A program made the position numbers and the translations under genes. Shown here one piece after another: positions 16,123 to 24,570 of a stretch of 64,000 nucleotides of DNA. Below the pieces are notes generated by a model. The model did no database searches. It saw only the letters and a program-made list of their open reading frames with translations, and was not told the origin of the DNA. Numbering within the stretch: position 1 is the stretch's first letter; each line of letters begins with the position of its first letter. The stretch lies in NCBI RefSeq assembly GCF_050586465.1, contig NZ_JBOCEG010000005.1:62001-126000 (forward strand), read 5' to 3'. Source of the stretch: CAJXYS01 sp913063035 (GTDB taxonomy: Bacteria > Pseudomonadota > Alphaproteobacteria > Rhodobacterales > Rhodobacteraceae).

Positions 16123-17818
16123 TTTGGCTGACGGCCATCTCGCCTTCGTCCTCGAGAACCTGGTCGAGCCCGACCTCCAGCTTGCGGCGGATGCGCTTTT
16201 CCTCTTCCGGCTCCGGGTCGAAGGAGAGCGCCCGCTTCCACTGGAACTCGGCCTCCAGCTTGCGGCCCACCATCCAGTAGACGTCGCCCAGGTGGTCGTT
16301 GACGATCGGATCGACCGGCAGCAATTCCACCGCGCGCTCCATCGGCACGACGGCCTCCGCGTAGCGGCCCAGACGATAGAGCACCCAGCCGAGCGAGTCG
16401 GTGATGTAGCCGTCATTGGGCCGCGCCTCGACGGCCTGCTCGATCATGGCGAGCGCCTCGTCGAGTTTCTCGCGCTTCTCGACGAGCGAGTAGCCGAGAT
16501 AGTTCAGCACCAGCGGCTGGCCCGGCGAAAGCTCCAGCGCCTTGCGGAAATCGGCCTCGGCCTGGGGCCAGTCGTCGATACGCTCGTGCACGATGCCGCG
16601 GGCGTAATAGATGAACCAGTGCGTCGGCTGCGGATCGGGCAGCAGGTCGAGCGCGCGGTCATAGGCGGTCGCGGCTTCCTCGTAGCGTTCCTCGCGGCGC
16701 AGCATGTCGCCCAGCGAGATGTGGATATTCGGGATCTCCGGACGGCTCTTGGCAAGCTGCTTCAGAACCTCGACGGCCGCATCCGGCTTGCCCGCGGAGT
16801 AGAGCGCCTGCGCACGCCCGCTTTCGGCGCTGTAGAAACCCGGATGGTCGCGCGGAACCTTGTCGTAAGTCGCCGTGGCAAGGTCGAACTGGCCCATATC
16901 CTCGAGCAATTCCGCGCTGAGCAGCAATATGTCGAGACTGTCGGGGCGCAGGTACTCGGCCATCCGCGCATAGAGCAGCGTGTGCTGTGCCGAGGCCTCG
17001 GGCCGCAAGGCCGAGGCCAGCGCGTAAAACACCTCCGCCGCGCCGTCCTGGGCGGTTGTGATGAAGTCATAGGCCACGGTCTCGCCCGCCTCGATGCGGT
17101 CGCGCAGGGCCTCGAGACGGGGGTCGGACGCGCCCTGCAGGGCGTCGTTGAGCATCTCCAGCGCCTCTGCGTTGCGTTCGAGCTGCGAGAGGATCTGCGC
17201 ATGGGCCACAAGGGCCCCGCGGCTGACCCGCGCCGCGGCGCCGGAGCCTTGCGACAGGATCGCGTCGGCGCCTTCGAAGTCCCCGACGACGGCAAGCGCA
17301 AGCGCCTTGTGATACTGCCCGAAATCCGCCATCGCGCCGGACGAGGACACCTCGTCGAACTGCGCCGACGCGTCGGACATGCGTCCCTGCCCCAGCAGCG
17401 CCCACCCGCGCACGAGCCCGTCGATCAGCGGGCTGTAGCTTGCGCCGGCATCGAAGGCGGATTCGACGGCGTCGAAATCACCGGATTTGAGGTTCGCCGC
17501 CAGCATGACGAGCCCGGCCAGCTGGCTCTCCGTGCCCTTGTCGACGAGCTGTCGCGCGATGGGCCGGCCACCGTCGATGTCCCCCAGCCCCACATAGGCG
17601 ACCAGCGCGTTTTCCAGCAGCCGCAGATTGCCCGGATCGCGGGCGACGGCCTCGGTGTAGTACCGCTTGGCGGCGCCGAAATCGGAGGCGAGGCTGGCCG
17701 TGCGGCCCGCCAGGTAGGCGCCGGACGGCAGCGGGTCCGCCAGCACGGTCGGGGCCGGCGCGAAACCGGCGACCAGGCCGAGGGTTGCGGCCAGGGCGAG
17801 TCGGATCTTGGCGATCAT
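16112..17818 (-). CDS. Exported tetratricopeptide repeat protein
   Basis: The 568-residue protein has a signal peptide (MIAKIRLALAATLGLVAGFA) and then TPR helices throughout; clear units include the segments near HISLGDMLRREERYEEAATA, YYARGIVHERIDDWPQAEAD and SLGWVLYRLGRYAEAVVPME. TPR proteins scaffold protein-protein contacts. It probably acts in the periplasm or at the outer membrane. Start choice: ATG at 17818 gives a clean signal peptide; ATG at 17842 would add eight residues, and neither has a strong ribosome site. Its 3' end overlaps ispE by 11 bases, a linkage that recurs in relatives but is not explained by function. Confidence 0.82.
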   Translation of the reverse strand: MIAKIRLALAATLGLVAGFAPAPTVLADPLPSGAYLAGRTASLASDFGAAKRYYTEAVARDPGNLRLLENALVAYVGLGDIDGGRPIARQLVDKGTESQLAGLVMLAANLKSGDFDAVESAFDAGASYSPLIDGLVRGWALLGQGRMSDASAQFDEVSSSGAMADFGQYHKALALAVVGDFEGADAILSQGSGAAARVSRGALVAHAQILSQLERNAEALEMLNDALQGASDPRLEALRDRIEAGETVAYDFITTAQDGAAEVFYALASALRPEASAQHTLLYARMAEYLRPDSLDILLLSAELLEDMGQFDLATATYDKVPRDHPGFYSAESGRAQALYSAGKPDAAVEVLKQLAKSRPEIPNIHISLGDMLRREERYEEAATAYDRALDLLPDPQPTHWFIYYARGIVHERIDDWPQAEADFRKALELSPGQPLVLNYLGYSLVEKREKLDEALAMIEQAVEARPNDGYITDSLGWVLYRLGRYAEAVVPMERAVELLPVDPIVNDHLGDVYWMVGRKLEAEFQWKRALSFDPEPEEEKRIRRKLEVGLDQVLEDEGEMAVSQNGN

Positions 17819-17865
17819 GGAATGGGTCGGCTCCGCGTCCATCGGGATATCCGTGGAAGAGTAGT

Positions 17866-17902
17866 GCGCCCCTGCCCGCTTGGCAATGCGGGGCGGGGGC
17901 GC
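17866..17902 (-). terminator. GC-rich hairpin after the ETF-QO gene
   Basis: Arms GCGCCCC and GGGGCGC, extended inward by a second GC-rich helix, lie 37 bases beyond the ETF-QO stop and before the TPR gene. On the minus strand the stem is followed by ACTACTCTTCC, a poor T tract. It probably separates the two transcripts. Confidence 0.5.
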
Positions 17903-17938
17903 GGGCGATCACGAATGCCGCCGCGCGCGGTGCCGCGC

Positions 17939-19594
17939 CTACATGTTCGGGTAGTTCGGCCCCTCGCCGCCCTGCGGGGTGACCCAGCGGATGTTCTGGC
18001 TCGGATCCTTGATGTCGCAGGTCTTGCAGTGGACGCAGTTCTGCGCGTTGATCTGGAAACGCGGGTTCGATCCGTCCTCGTCGCGCACCACCTCGTAGAC
18101 GCCCGCCGGGCAGTAGCGCTGCGCGGGTTCGGCGTATTTCGGCAGGTTCACGTCGATCGGGATCGAGGGATCCTGCAGCTGCAGGTGGCAGGGCTGCTCC
18201 TCGGCGTGGTTGGTGTTGGAGAAGCTGACATTGGTCAGCCGGTCGAAGGACAGCTTGCCGTCGGGCTTCGGGTAGGCGATCTCGGGATAATCCGACGCCT
18301 TGCCGGTCGCCTCCGCGTCGCTCTTGCCGTGAGCGATGGTGCCGAGAATGTTGGCGCCGGTCAGGTTCGCCACCCACATGTCGAGCCCGCCGAGACCGAG
18401 CGACGCCGCCAGCCCCATCTTGGACCAGAGCGGCTTGACGTTCCGAACGCGCTTCAGGTCCTTGCCCACGGGGCCGTTGTGCAGCGCGTCGTCATAGGCC
18501 GTCAGCTCGTCACCGGCGCGGCCCTCCTTGATCGCGGCATGGGCCGCCTCGGCCGCCGCCTTGCCCGACAGCATGGCGTTGTGGTTGCCCTTGATGCGCG
18601 GCACGTTCACCAGCCCGACCGAGCAGCCGAGCAGGGCGCCGCCGGGGAAACAGGCCTTCGGCATCGACTGGTAGCCGCCCTCGCTGATCGCCCGCGCGCC
18701 ATAGGCCACGCGCTTGCCGCCTTCGAGCAGCTCCGCGACCATTGGGTGATGCTTGAAGCGCTGGAATTCCATGTAGGGATAGAGATGCGGGTTCTCGTAA
18801 TTCAGGTGCACGACGAAGCCCACATAGACCTGGTTGTTGTCCAGGTGATAGATGAAGGATCCCCCGCCCGCGTTCTTGCCAAGCGGCCAGCCCATCGTGT
18901 GGGTGACGGTGCCCTCGCGGTGCTTGTCCGGGTCGATCTCCCAGATCTCTTTCATGCCGAGCCCGTATTTCTGCGGCTCGCGCCCGTCGGACAGCCCGAA
19001 CTTGGCGATCACTTCCTTGGACAGCGACCCGCGCACGCCCTCGCCGAGGAAGACGTATTTCCCGTGCAGTTCCATCCCGGGCTCGTAGGAGGGCCCCGGC
19101 GTGCCGTCCGGATTACGGCCGAACTCGCCCGCGACAACGCCGGTCACCCGGCCATCCGCGCCGTAGACGACCTCGGAACAGGCCATGCCGGGGAAGATCT
19201 CGACGCCGAGTTCCTCGGCCTGCTCCGCCATCCAGCGGCAGAGATTGGCCATGGAGACGATGTAGTTGCCGTGGTTGTTCATCAGCGGCGGCATCGGCCA
19301 GTTCGGCACCCGCACCCCCCCGGCTTCGCCGAGGATGTAGAAGTTGTCCTGTGTCACGGGCACGTTGACGGGGGCGCCCCTGTCCTTCCAGTCGGGGATC
19401 AGCGCGTCCAGCCCGCAGGGATCCAGCACGGCACCCGACAGGATATGCGCGCCCACCTCGGAGCCCTTCTCGAGCACGACGACCTCCGTTTCGGGATCGA
19501 GCTGCTTCAGACGGATCGCCGCTGACAGGCCCGCCGGCCCCGCGCCTACGATCACGACGTCGTATTCCATCGATTCCCGTTCGATCTCGGACAT
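17939..19594 (-). CDS. Electron transfer flavoprotein-ubiquinone oxidoreductase
   Basis: ETF-QO moves electrons from electron transfer flavoprotein, reduced by acyl-CoA and other dehydrogenases, to ubiquinone at the inner membrane. The 551-residue protein has an N-terminal FAD loop (VVIVGAGPAGLSAAIRLKQL) and a C-terminal 4Fe-4S domain with CPAGVYEV and NCVHCKTCDIKDP. Full family length and the conserved ending (QNIRWVTPQGGEGPNYPNM) show it is intact. A possible promoter lies upstream on the minus strand (TTGACC near 19652). ETF alpha/beta genes are not in the window. Confidence 0.95.
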   Translation of the reverse strand: MSEIERESMEYDVVIVGAGPAGLSAAIRLKQLDPETEVVVLEKGSEVGAHILSGAVLDPCGLDALIPDWKDRGAPVNVPVTQDNFYILGEAGGVRVPNWPMPPLMNNHGNYIVSMANLCRWMAEQAEELGVEIFPGMACSEVVYGADGRVTGVVAGEFGRNPDGTPGPSYEPGMELHGKYVFLGEGVRGSLSKEVIAKFGLSDGREPQKYGLGMKEIWEIDPDKHREGTVTHTMGWPLGKNAGGGSFIYHLDNNQVYVGFVVHLNYENPHLYPYMEFQRFKHHPMVAELLEGGKRVAYGARAISEGGYQSMPKACFPGGALLGCSVGLVNVPRIKGNHNAMLSGKAAAEAAHAAIKEGRAGDELTAYDDALHNGPVGKDLKRVRNVKPLWSKMGLAASLGLGGLDMWVANLTGANILGTIAHGKSDAEATGKASDYPEIAYPKPDGKLSFDRLTNVSFSNTNHAEEQPCHLQLQDPSIPIDVNLPKYAEPAQRYCPAGVYEVVRDEDGSNPRFQINAQNCVHCKTCDIKDPSQNIRWVTPQGGEGPNYPNM

Positions 19595-19758
19595 TCCGGG
19601 TCTCCTCCGCCAGATACCGCAACATGGTTATCTGACCGGTGCAGATCAGGTCAATTCGTTACGCGGCGCCGCAGCAATCTTATGCGACGCTGCGCCACGC
19701 CCGGGCTTTTTGCCGGACGGCGGCCCGCGACCACTTGCAACCGCAAGTCGCTCTTGTA

Positions 19759-19797
19759 ATGCTTCGGCTTCGACCGAAAACGCCACCCCCGAAGCAT
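19759..19797 (+). promoter_or_regulatory. greA leader with two mutually exclusive hairpins
   Basis: ATGCTTCGG (19759-19767) pairs perfectly with CCGAAGCAT (19789-19797), placing a 9-bp stem just before the greA ribosome site. The same TTCGG (19763-19767) can instead pair with CCGAA at 19774-19778 across a 6-base loop. The two folds exclude each other. This could act as a switch or simply as a 5' stabiliser; no experiment is implied. Confidence 0.45.
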
Positions 19798-19808
19798 AAA
19801 GAGAGCGC

Positions 19809-20279
19809 ATGGAAAAGATACTCATGACACCGGCCGGGCACGCCGCGCTCGACCAGGAGCTCAAGACGCTGAAGTCGGTCGAGCGTCCCGCGGTCATCCG
19901 CGCCATCGCCGAAGCGCGCGAGCATGGCGACCTCTCGGAGAATGCCGAGTATCACGCCGCACGCGAAAAACAGAGCTTCATCGAGGGCCGTATCGCCGAG
20001 CTCGAGGGCCTGATCGGCCGGGCCGAAGTGGTGGACGTGGCCAAGCTGTCGGGACCGATCAAGTTCGGGGCGACCGTCGACCTGGTCGACGAGGATACCG
20101 ACGAGGAAAAGACCTACCAGATCGTCGGAGAGGCCGAGGCGGATATCGAGAAGGGCCTTCTCAACATCAAGTCACCGCTGGCCAAAGCCTTGATCGGCAA
20201 GGAGGAAGGTGACAGTGTCGAGGTCAACACGCCCGGCGGGACCCGCAGCTACGAGATACTCGCGGTCAAGTACGTCTGA
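19809..20279 (+). CDS. greA: Transcription elongation factor GreA
   Basis: GreA inserts its coiled coil into the RNA polymerase secondary channel and stimulates cleavage of backtracked RNA. The 156-residue protein has the N-terminal coiled coil with the acidic tip in EAREHGDLSENAEYHAAREK and the C-terminal FKBP-like domain ending NTPGGTRSYEILAVKYV. All hallmark residues are present. GAGAG precedes the ATG. The membrane protein gene 27 bases downstream is probably co-transcribed. Confidence 0.96.
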   Translation: MEKILMTPAGHAALDQELKTLKSVERPAVIRAIAEAREHGDLSENAEYHAAREKQSFIEGRIAELEGLIGRAEVVDVAKLSGPIKFGATVDLVDEDTDEEKTYQIVGEAEADIEKGLLNIKSPLAKALIGKEEGDSVEVNTPGGTRSYEILAVKYV

Positions 20280-20306
20280 GGCGGCATCGGTCGAGGATTC
20301 GGCGGC

Positions 20307-21341
20307 ATGGCTCAGGACAGGAAGGACCCGGCGCTCGACCTAGGCGTCTACGGCCGCAAGGAAGGGTCCTCCGTCTCAGCCGCCGAGATCGTCGCCGGTC
20401 TCCTGACCCTGGTCTGGCTTGTCGCCGTCGGCGTTTTCTTCTTCGTCATGGGCGGATGGCAGGCGGTGGCGAACGATGCCCTCGGCTACCTGATGACGTT
20501 CATGGGCGTCGTCCTGCCCATCGCGATGATCTGGATCGCCGCCACCGTCGCCAAGACCTCGCGGATCATGCGCGAGGAGTCCGCGCGGCTCCAGACCGCC
20601 ATCGACGCGATGCGCCAGGCCTATGTCACCCAGCAGCAGACGGCCGGTTTCGCGATCAAGCCCTCGGTCGAGAAAAAGCTCGACGAGATCGCGGCCGCCC
20701 AGAAAAAGACCGAGACCGTCATCGCCACCTTCACGACCCGCCGCGACGGTCCGGCCGCGGCCCCGCCGCCCCAGGACTCCGGCGAGAAGGCGGCGCTGGC
20801 CCGGACACGGCAGCCGGATGGCGACCGGCAGGCCAGCCTCGCGCTCGGCACGGGCGAGGAATACCGCGCGCCGATCTCGGTCTCGGAATTCATCCGGGCG
20901 CTGAACTTCCCGGAAAACGAGAAGGACAAGGAAGGGTTCCGAACCTTGCGCCGGGCGCTCGAGGACCGCGAGACCTCGCGGCTCGTGCGCGCCGCGCAGG
21001 ACGTCCTGACGCTGCTCAGCCAGGACGGCATCTACATGGACGACCTGAACCCCGACCGCGCCCGGCCCGAGATCTGGCGCAAGTTCGCACAGGGCGAAAG
21101 GGGCCGCAGCATCGCGGCGCTGGGCGGCATCCGCGACCGATCCTCGCTGGCGCTGGCCTCGGGACGGATGAAGAACGATCCCGTCTTCCGTGACGCGGTG
21201 CACCATTTCCTGCGCCAGTTCGACCGCACCTTTGCCGCCTTCGAGGGCAATGCGAGCGACCAGGAAATCGCCGGGCTCGCCAACACGCGGACGGCCCGCG
21301 CCTTCATGCTGCTCGGCCGCGTGACCGGCACCTTCGACTGA
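20307..21341 (+). CDS. Conserved two-helix membrane protein of unknown function
   Basis: I do not recognise a named family for this 344-residue protein. It has a short cytoplasmic start, two adjacent membrane helices (about residues 28-48, LLTLVWLVAVGVFFFVMGGW, and 55-77, LMTFMGVVLPIAMIWIAAT), a coiled-coil segment (about 80-145), a Pro/Gln-rich linker, and a helical C-terminal domain of about 150 residues (ISVSEFIRALNFPENEKDKE onward). It lies 27 bases after greA in the same direction and is convergent with the moeA gene. No catalytic motif is visible. A membrane-anchored coiled coil suggests a structural or trafficking role, which is only a guess. Confidence 0.78.
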   Translation: MAQDRKDPALDLGVYGRKEGSSVSAAEIVAGLLTLVWLVAVGVFFFVMGGWQAVANDALGYLMTFMGVVLPIAMIWIAATVAKTSRIMREESARLQTAIDAMRQAYVTQQQTAGFAIKPSVEKKLDEIAAAQKKTETVIATFTTRRDGPAAAPPPQDSGEKAALARTRQPDGDRQASLALGTGEEYRAPISVSEFIRALNFPENEKDKEGFRTLRRALEDRETSRLVRAAQDVLTLLSQDGIYMDDLNPDRARPEIWRKFAQGERGRSIAALGGIRDRSSLALASGRMKNDPVFRDAVHHFLRQFDRTFAAFEGNASDQEIAGLANTRTARAFMLLGRVTGTFD

Positions 21342-21344
21342 AGA

Positions 21345-23459
21345 TCAGAGCCCGAAGGCGCCGTAGGGCAGAAACCGCACCGGATCGCCCGGCGCGATCT
21401 CGCGTGCACCATCCCCGATCTCGACCAGCCCCTCCGACCAGCTGAGCCCCGAGATGCGGCCCGAGCCTTCGGATTTGAACACCTCGGCATGGCCGTTCTC
21501 GTCGAGACGCGCGCGCAGGTACTCGCGGCGTCCCGGCTTCTTGGATTTCGAGAAGGCGGCGGGCACGGTGAAGCACCGGGGCACCTGCCAGCCCTCGCCG
21601 GAGAGGATGCCCATCGCCGGGCGCGCGAAGACCAGGCTGCAGACGAAGGCCGCGACCGGGTTGCCCGGAAGGCCGAAAACCGGCACGCCCTGCCAGAGCC
21701 CCAGCGCCAGCGGGCGTCCGGGCTTGACCGCGATGCGCCATGTCTGCATCGCGCCCGCCTCGGACAGCAGGGCCGAGACATGGTCCTCGTCGCCCGCGGA
21801 CGCGCCGCCCGAGGTGAGGATCACGTCGGCCTCGCCCGCGGCGGCGTCGAGCCGGGCGCGAAGGGCGGCCCGGTCGTCGGGCACATGGCCCAAATCCACC
21901 GGGGCATATCCCCAGCGCGCCGCGAGGCCCAGCAGCATCGGGCGGTTGGCGTCGTAGATCTGGCCAACCCCCGCCGCGACGCCGAGCGGCCGGATCTCGT
22001 CGCCGGTGGACAGAACGCCGACGCGCAGCGGCGCATGCACCGCGACCCGGTCCACGCCGAGCGCCGCCAGCAGGGCAAGGTCCTGCGGCCGCAACCGGTG
22101 CCCCGGCGCCAGGATGGTCGCGCCCTCCGCGACGTCCTCGCCCGCCTTGCGGGTGTTGGCGCCGGGCTTCACCGGCCCGTTGAAGGCAATGCGATCGGGG
22201 TCGGCGGTCACGTCCTCTTCGAGCACGACGGTCTCGACGCCCTCGGGCAGGATCGCGCCGGTGAGGATGCGGATCGCGTGGCCCTCGGGGACGCGCCCCT
22301 CGAAGGGGGCCCCGGCCGCGGCACGCCCCGCCACAAGCGGCAGGACCTGCGGCCCCGTTCCGGCCCCCGCCGACGCGGCGAACCCGTAGCCGTCAACCGC
22401 GGAGTTGGGCGCCGGCGGGTTCGAGCGCCGCGCGACCGGCGCCGCCGCCAGGACGCGGCCCAGCGCCTCGGTGCTGGACAGGGTCTCGCTGGCGACGACC
22501 GGGTGCAGGCCCGCCCGCAACTGCGCCAGTGCGTCGTCGACCGACGTCCAGTCCACCCCCGCCGGCAGGGCGAAACAGTCGTTCCCGAGCGCAGGCGGCA
22601 CCGGGTCGGGCCGGGCAGCGCGGGCCAGTTCGGCCTCGTGTCCAAGGCCCAGGATCCAGCCTTCCTCGGCGGCATCGACATCCATCAACGCGGCGAGCCG
22701 GGCAGGCGGGAGCGCCGACAGCGCCCGTGCCAGAACCTGCACCTGCACGGCGTCCTTGATCTCGCCCTCGACCATGGCAGCCTTTACCGCGTCCGCGATC
22801 AGCGACGGCCAGACCTCGACGAGCACAACCGGCGCGGTGTCCCAGGCCTCGAAGGGCCAGGCCGCGGCATCGAAGCGGCGGCGCAGCCGCGCCAGCACGG
22901 GCAGTCCCATGATGACCTGGCCGCCGACCGCCCCCGCCCCGGCGAGTTGCCAGCAGGGAAACGCCCCCTTTGCCACCGCCTCGCAGCGCCGCCGTTCCGG
23001 CAGGCCGTGGCCGTCCCGCCTGTCCTTGCGCGGCAGGTCGGCGATATCACGCTTCAGGCCGTTGGCCCAGAAGGGGCCGGTGCCGGGGAACATCGCGTTG
23101 ATCTCGCCGGCGAGGTCGAACCGGTTGTTGCCGCCGGGCGCGTCCTGCACGCGCGCGGCGAACCAGTCCCAGAGCGCCAGCGGATCGGGCGCCCCCACCA
23201 GCCGCGCGGCGAAGCCGGCCGGGTAGCCGAAGGGAAAATCGAACCCCGCCAGAACCCGGCGCCCGGCCGCGGCTTCGGCCGCGAAAAGATCGGACAGCCA
23301 ATCCTCGGCCGCGCCGCGATTGCGCAGGTAAACCGGCGCCTCGACGCGGCCGCCCCGCGCGATACAGGCCCAGATCGCGTCCTTGCGGGGGCGCGGCCCG
23401 GTGTCGTTGCCGCCCGACCAGTCGACCATCACGACGGTATCGAAATGCGCCCCGCTCAC
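21345..23459 (-). CDS. MoeA molybdopterin molybdotransferase fused to an N-terminal RNase H-like domain
   Basis: The last 400 or so residues of this 704-residue protein are MoeA, which inserts molybdate into adenylated molybdopterin. Family strings are RSNPPAPNSAVDGYGFA, LTGAILPEGVETVVLEEDV, VGVLSTGDEIRPL, YDANRPML, LTSGGASAGDEDHV and FGLPGNPVAAF. The first 300 or so residues are an extra domain starting with a beta strand VVMVDWSGG, then LAGFDFPFGYPAGF and VLVEVWPS, a layout resembling DUF429/RNase H-like folds. MoeA alone is about 400 residues, so this is a genuine fusion or gene merger in one frame. It starts with a GTG overlapping the mobB stop (GTGA) and is the last gene of fdhD-mobA-mobB-moeA. 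The role of the extra domain is unknown. Confidence 0.87.
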   Translation of the reverse strand: MSGAHFDTVVMVDWSGGNDTGPRPRKDAIWACIARGGRVEAPVYLRNRGAAEDWLSDLFAAEAAAGRRVLAGFDFPFGYPAGFAARLVGAPDPLALWDWFAARVQDAPGGNNRFDLAGEINAMFPGTGPFWANGLKRDIADLPRKDRRDGHGLPERRRCEAVAKGAFPCWQLAGAGAVGGQVIMGLPVLARLRRRFDAAAWPFEAWDTAPVVLVEVWPSLIADAVKAAMVEGEIKDAVQVQVLARALSALPPARLAALMDVDAAEEGWILGLGHEAELARAARPDPVPPALGNDCFALPAGVDWTSVDDALAQLRAGLHPVVASETLSSTEALGRVLAAAPVARRSNPPAPNSAVDGYGFAASAGAGTGPQVLPLVAGRAAAGAPFEGRVPEGHAIRILTGAILPEGVETVVLEEDVTADPDRIAFNGPVKPGANTRKAGEDVAEGATILAPGHRLRPQDLALLAALGVDRVAVHAPLRVGVLSTGDEIRPLGVAAGVGQIYDANRPMLLGLAARWGYAPVDLGHVPDDRAALRARLDAAAGEADVILTSGGASAGDEDHVSALLSEAGAMQTWRIAVKPGRPLALGLWQGVPVFGLPGNPVAAFVCSLVFARPAMGILSGEGWQVPRCFTVPAAFSKSKKPGRREYLRARLDENGHAEVFKSEGSGRISGLSWSEGLVEIGDGAREIAPGDPVRFLPYGAFGL

Positions 23460-23950
23460 AGGCCCGTCTCGCGCAGGAGGAACGCCGCGAGCCCGGCGGT
23501 ATCGTCGAGATCGAAGACCGGGACCCGCGCGCCGGGCAGCGGCACGTCGCTTGCGATGGCGCGCACGCTGTCATCCGTGTCGGCGATCAGCGGCTGGCCG
23601 GCCGCGGCGCGGTGCGCCTCGATCTTGGGGTGGGCATCGCGCTTGTAGCCCTCGACCAGCACGAGATCGACCGGCGCCAGCTTTTCCAGGAGCTCCGCGA
23701 GCGGCGGCTCCGGCAGGTCGCGCAGCTCGTGCATCAGCGCCCAGCGCCGTCCCGAGGCAAGCAGAACCTCCCGCGCCCCGGCGGTTCGGTGGCGATGGCT
23801 GTCCCGGCCGGGCTGGTCCACGTCCACCGCGTGATGCGCGTGCTTCACGGTCGAGACGGAATGGCCGCGTGCCGTGATCTCTGCCACGAGCCGTTCCACA
23901 AGCCCGGTCTTGCCGCAGTTCTTCCAGCCGACGACGCCGAAGACCCTCAC
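23456..23950 (-). CDS. mobB: Molybdopterin-guanine dinucleotide biosynthesis adaptor MobB
   Basis: MobB is a GTP-binding partner of MobA in making the molybdopterin guanine dinucleotide cofactor. The 164-residue protein starts at GTG (MRVFGVVGWKNCGKTGLVER) with a Walker A loop GWKNCGKT, followed by HAHHAVDVDQPGRDS and VDLVLVEGYKRDAHPKIE, all MobB hallmarks. The GTG overlaps the mobA stop by 4 bases, and the mobB stop overlaps moeA by 4. The longer upstream open frame lies inside mobA and is rejected. Confidence 0.92.
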   Translation of the reverse strand: MRVFGVVGWKNCGKTGLVERLVAEITARGHSVSTVKHAHHAVDVDQPGRDSHRHRTAGAREVLLASGRRWALMHELRDLPEPPLAELLEKLAPVDLVLVEGYKRDAHPKIEAHRAAAGQPLIADTDDSVRAIASDVPLPGARVPVFDLDDTAGLAAFLLRETGL

Positions 23951-24570
23951 CCCGCCCCCTCCGTCAGCAGGGCCTCGGCGCGATCCATGTCCGCCGGCGT
24001 GTTGACGTTGAAGAACGGGTCGTAGGGTTCGGTCGCGAAGACCGCCGTCGCCGCGCCGTGGCGATCCGTCCATTGCACGACCTTGCGCACGCCGGCATCG
24101 AGCGCGGCGCGCAGGTCCTCGCGCAGCGCCACCGGCCAGAGCCCGAAGGTCGGATGCCGGACCAGGCCGCGCGCGGGATCCGGCGTGGCGGCGAGCGCGA
24201 GCGAAACCCCGTCGGCGGACGCCGCGGCCTGCAGGCCACGCACAAGGTCGCGCGGAAAGAAGGGCGTGTCGGCGGCCGCCGTCACGATGGCCTCGGCCCC
24301 GCGCCCCGCCGCCCAGTCCAGCCCGGCCAGAACGCCGGCAAGGGGGCCGGGATACCCGGCGACGCTGTCTGGGATCACCGGCAGGCCGTATTCCGCGAAC
24401 CGTGCCGGGTCACCATTGGCGTTGAGCGCGATCTCGCCCACCTGGGGCGCCATCCGGTCGATCACCCGGCCAAGCAGGCTGCGCCCGTGCAACGCCCGGA
24501 GACCCTTGTCGCCACCGCCCATCCGGCTCGACAGCCCGCCCGCCAGGATCACGCCGGGGATGTCAGTCAT
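23947..24570 (-). CDS. mobA: Molybdenum cofactor guanylyltransferase MobA
   Basis: MobA transfers GMP from GTP to molybdopterin, giving the cofactor used by DMSO-reductase-family enzymes including formate dehydrogenases. The 207-residue protein begins MTDIPGVILAGGLSSRMGGG, the nucleotidyltransferase signature LAGGxSSRMGGxDK, and has IVTAAADTPFFPRDLV and the ending NTPADMDRAEALL. It overlaps fdhD by 8 bases and mobB by 4, so the chain is translationally coupled. Confidence 0.94.
   Translation of the reverse strand: MTDIPGVILAGGLSSRMGGGDKGLRALHGRSLLGRVIDRMAPQVGEIALNANGDPARFAEYGLPVIPDSVAGYPGPLAGVLAGLDWAAGRGAEAIVTAAADTPFFPRDLVRGLQAAASADGVSLALAATPDPARGLVRHPTFGLWPVALREDLRAALDAGVRKVVQWTDRHGAATAVFATEPYDPFFNVNTPADMDRAEALLTEGAG

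Noticed and set aside
16070..19525. 1151-codon plus-strand open frame opposite ispE, the TPR gene and ETF-QO
   Set aside because: It spans three well-supported genes in antisense and has shadow-type composition (Arg, Val, His, Gly).
21489..23648. 719-codon plus-strand open frame opposite moeA
   Set aside because: Antisense shadow; no conserved motif.
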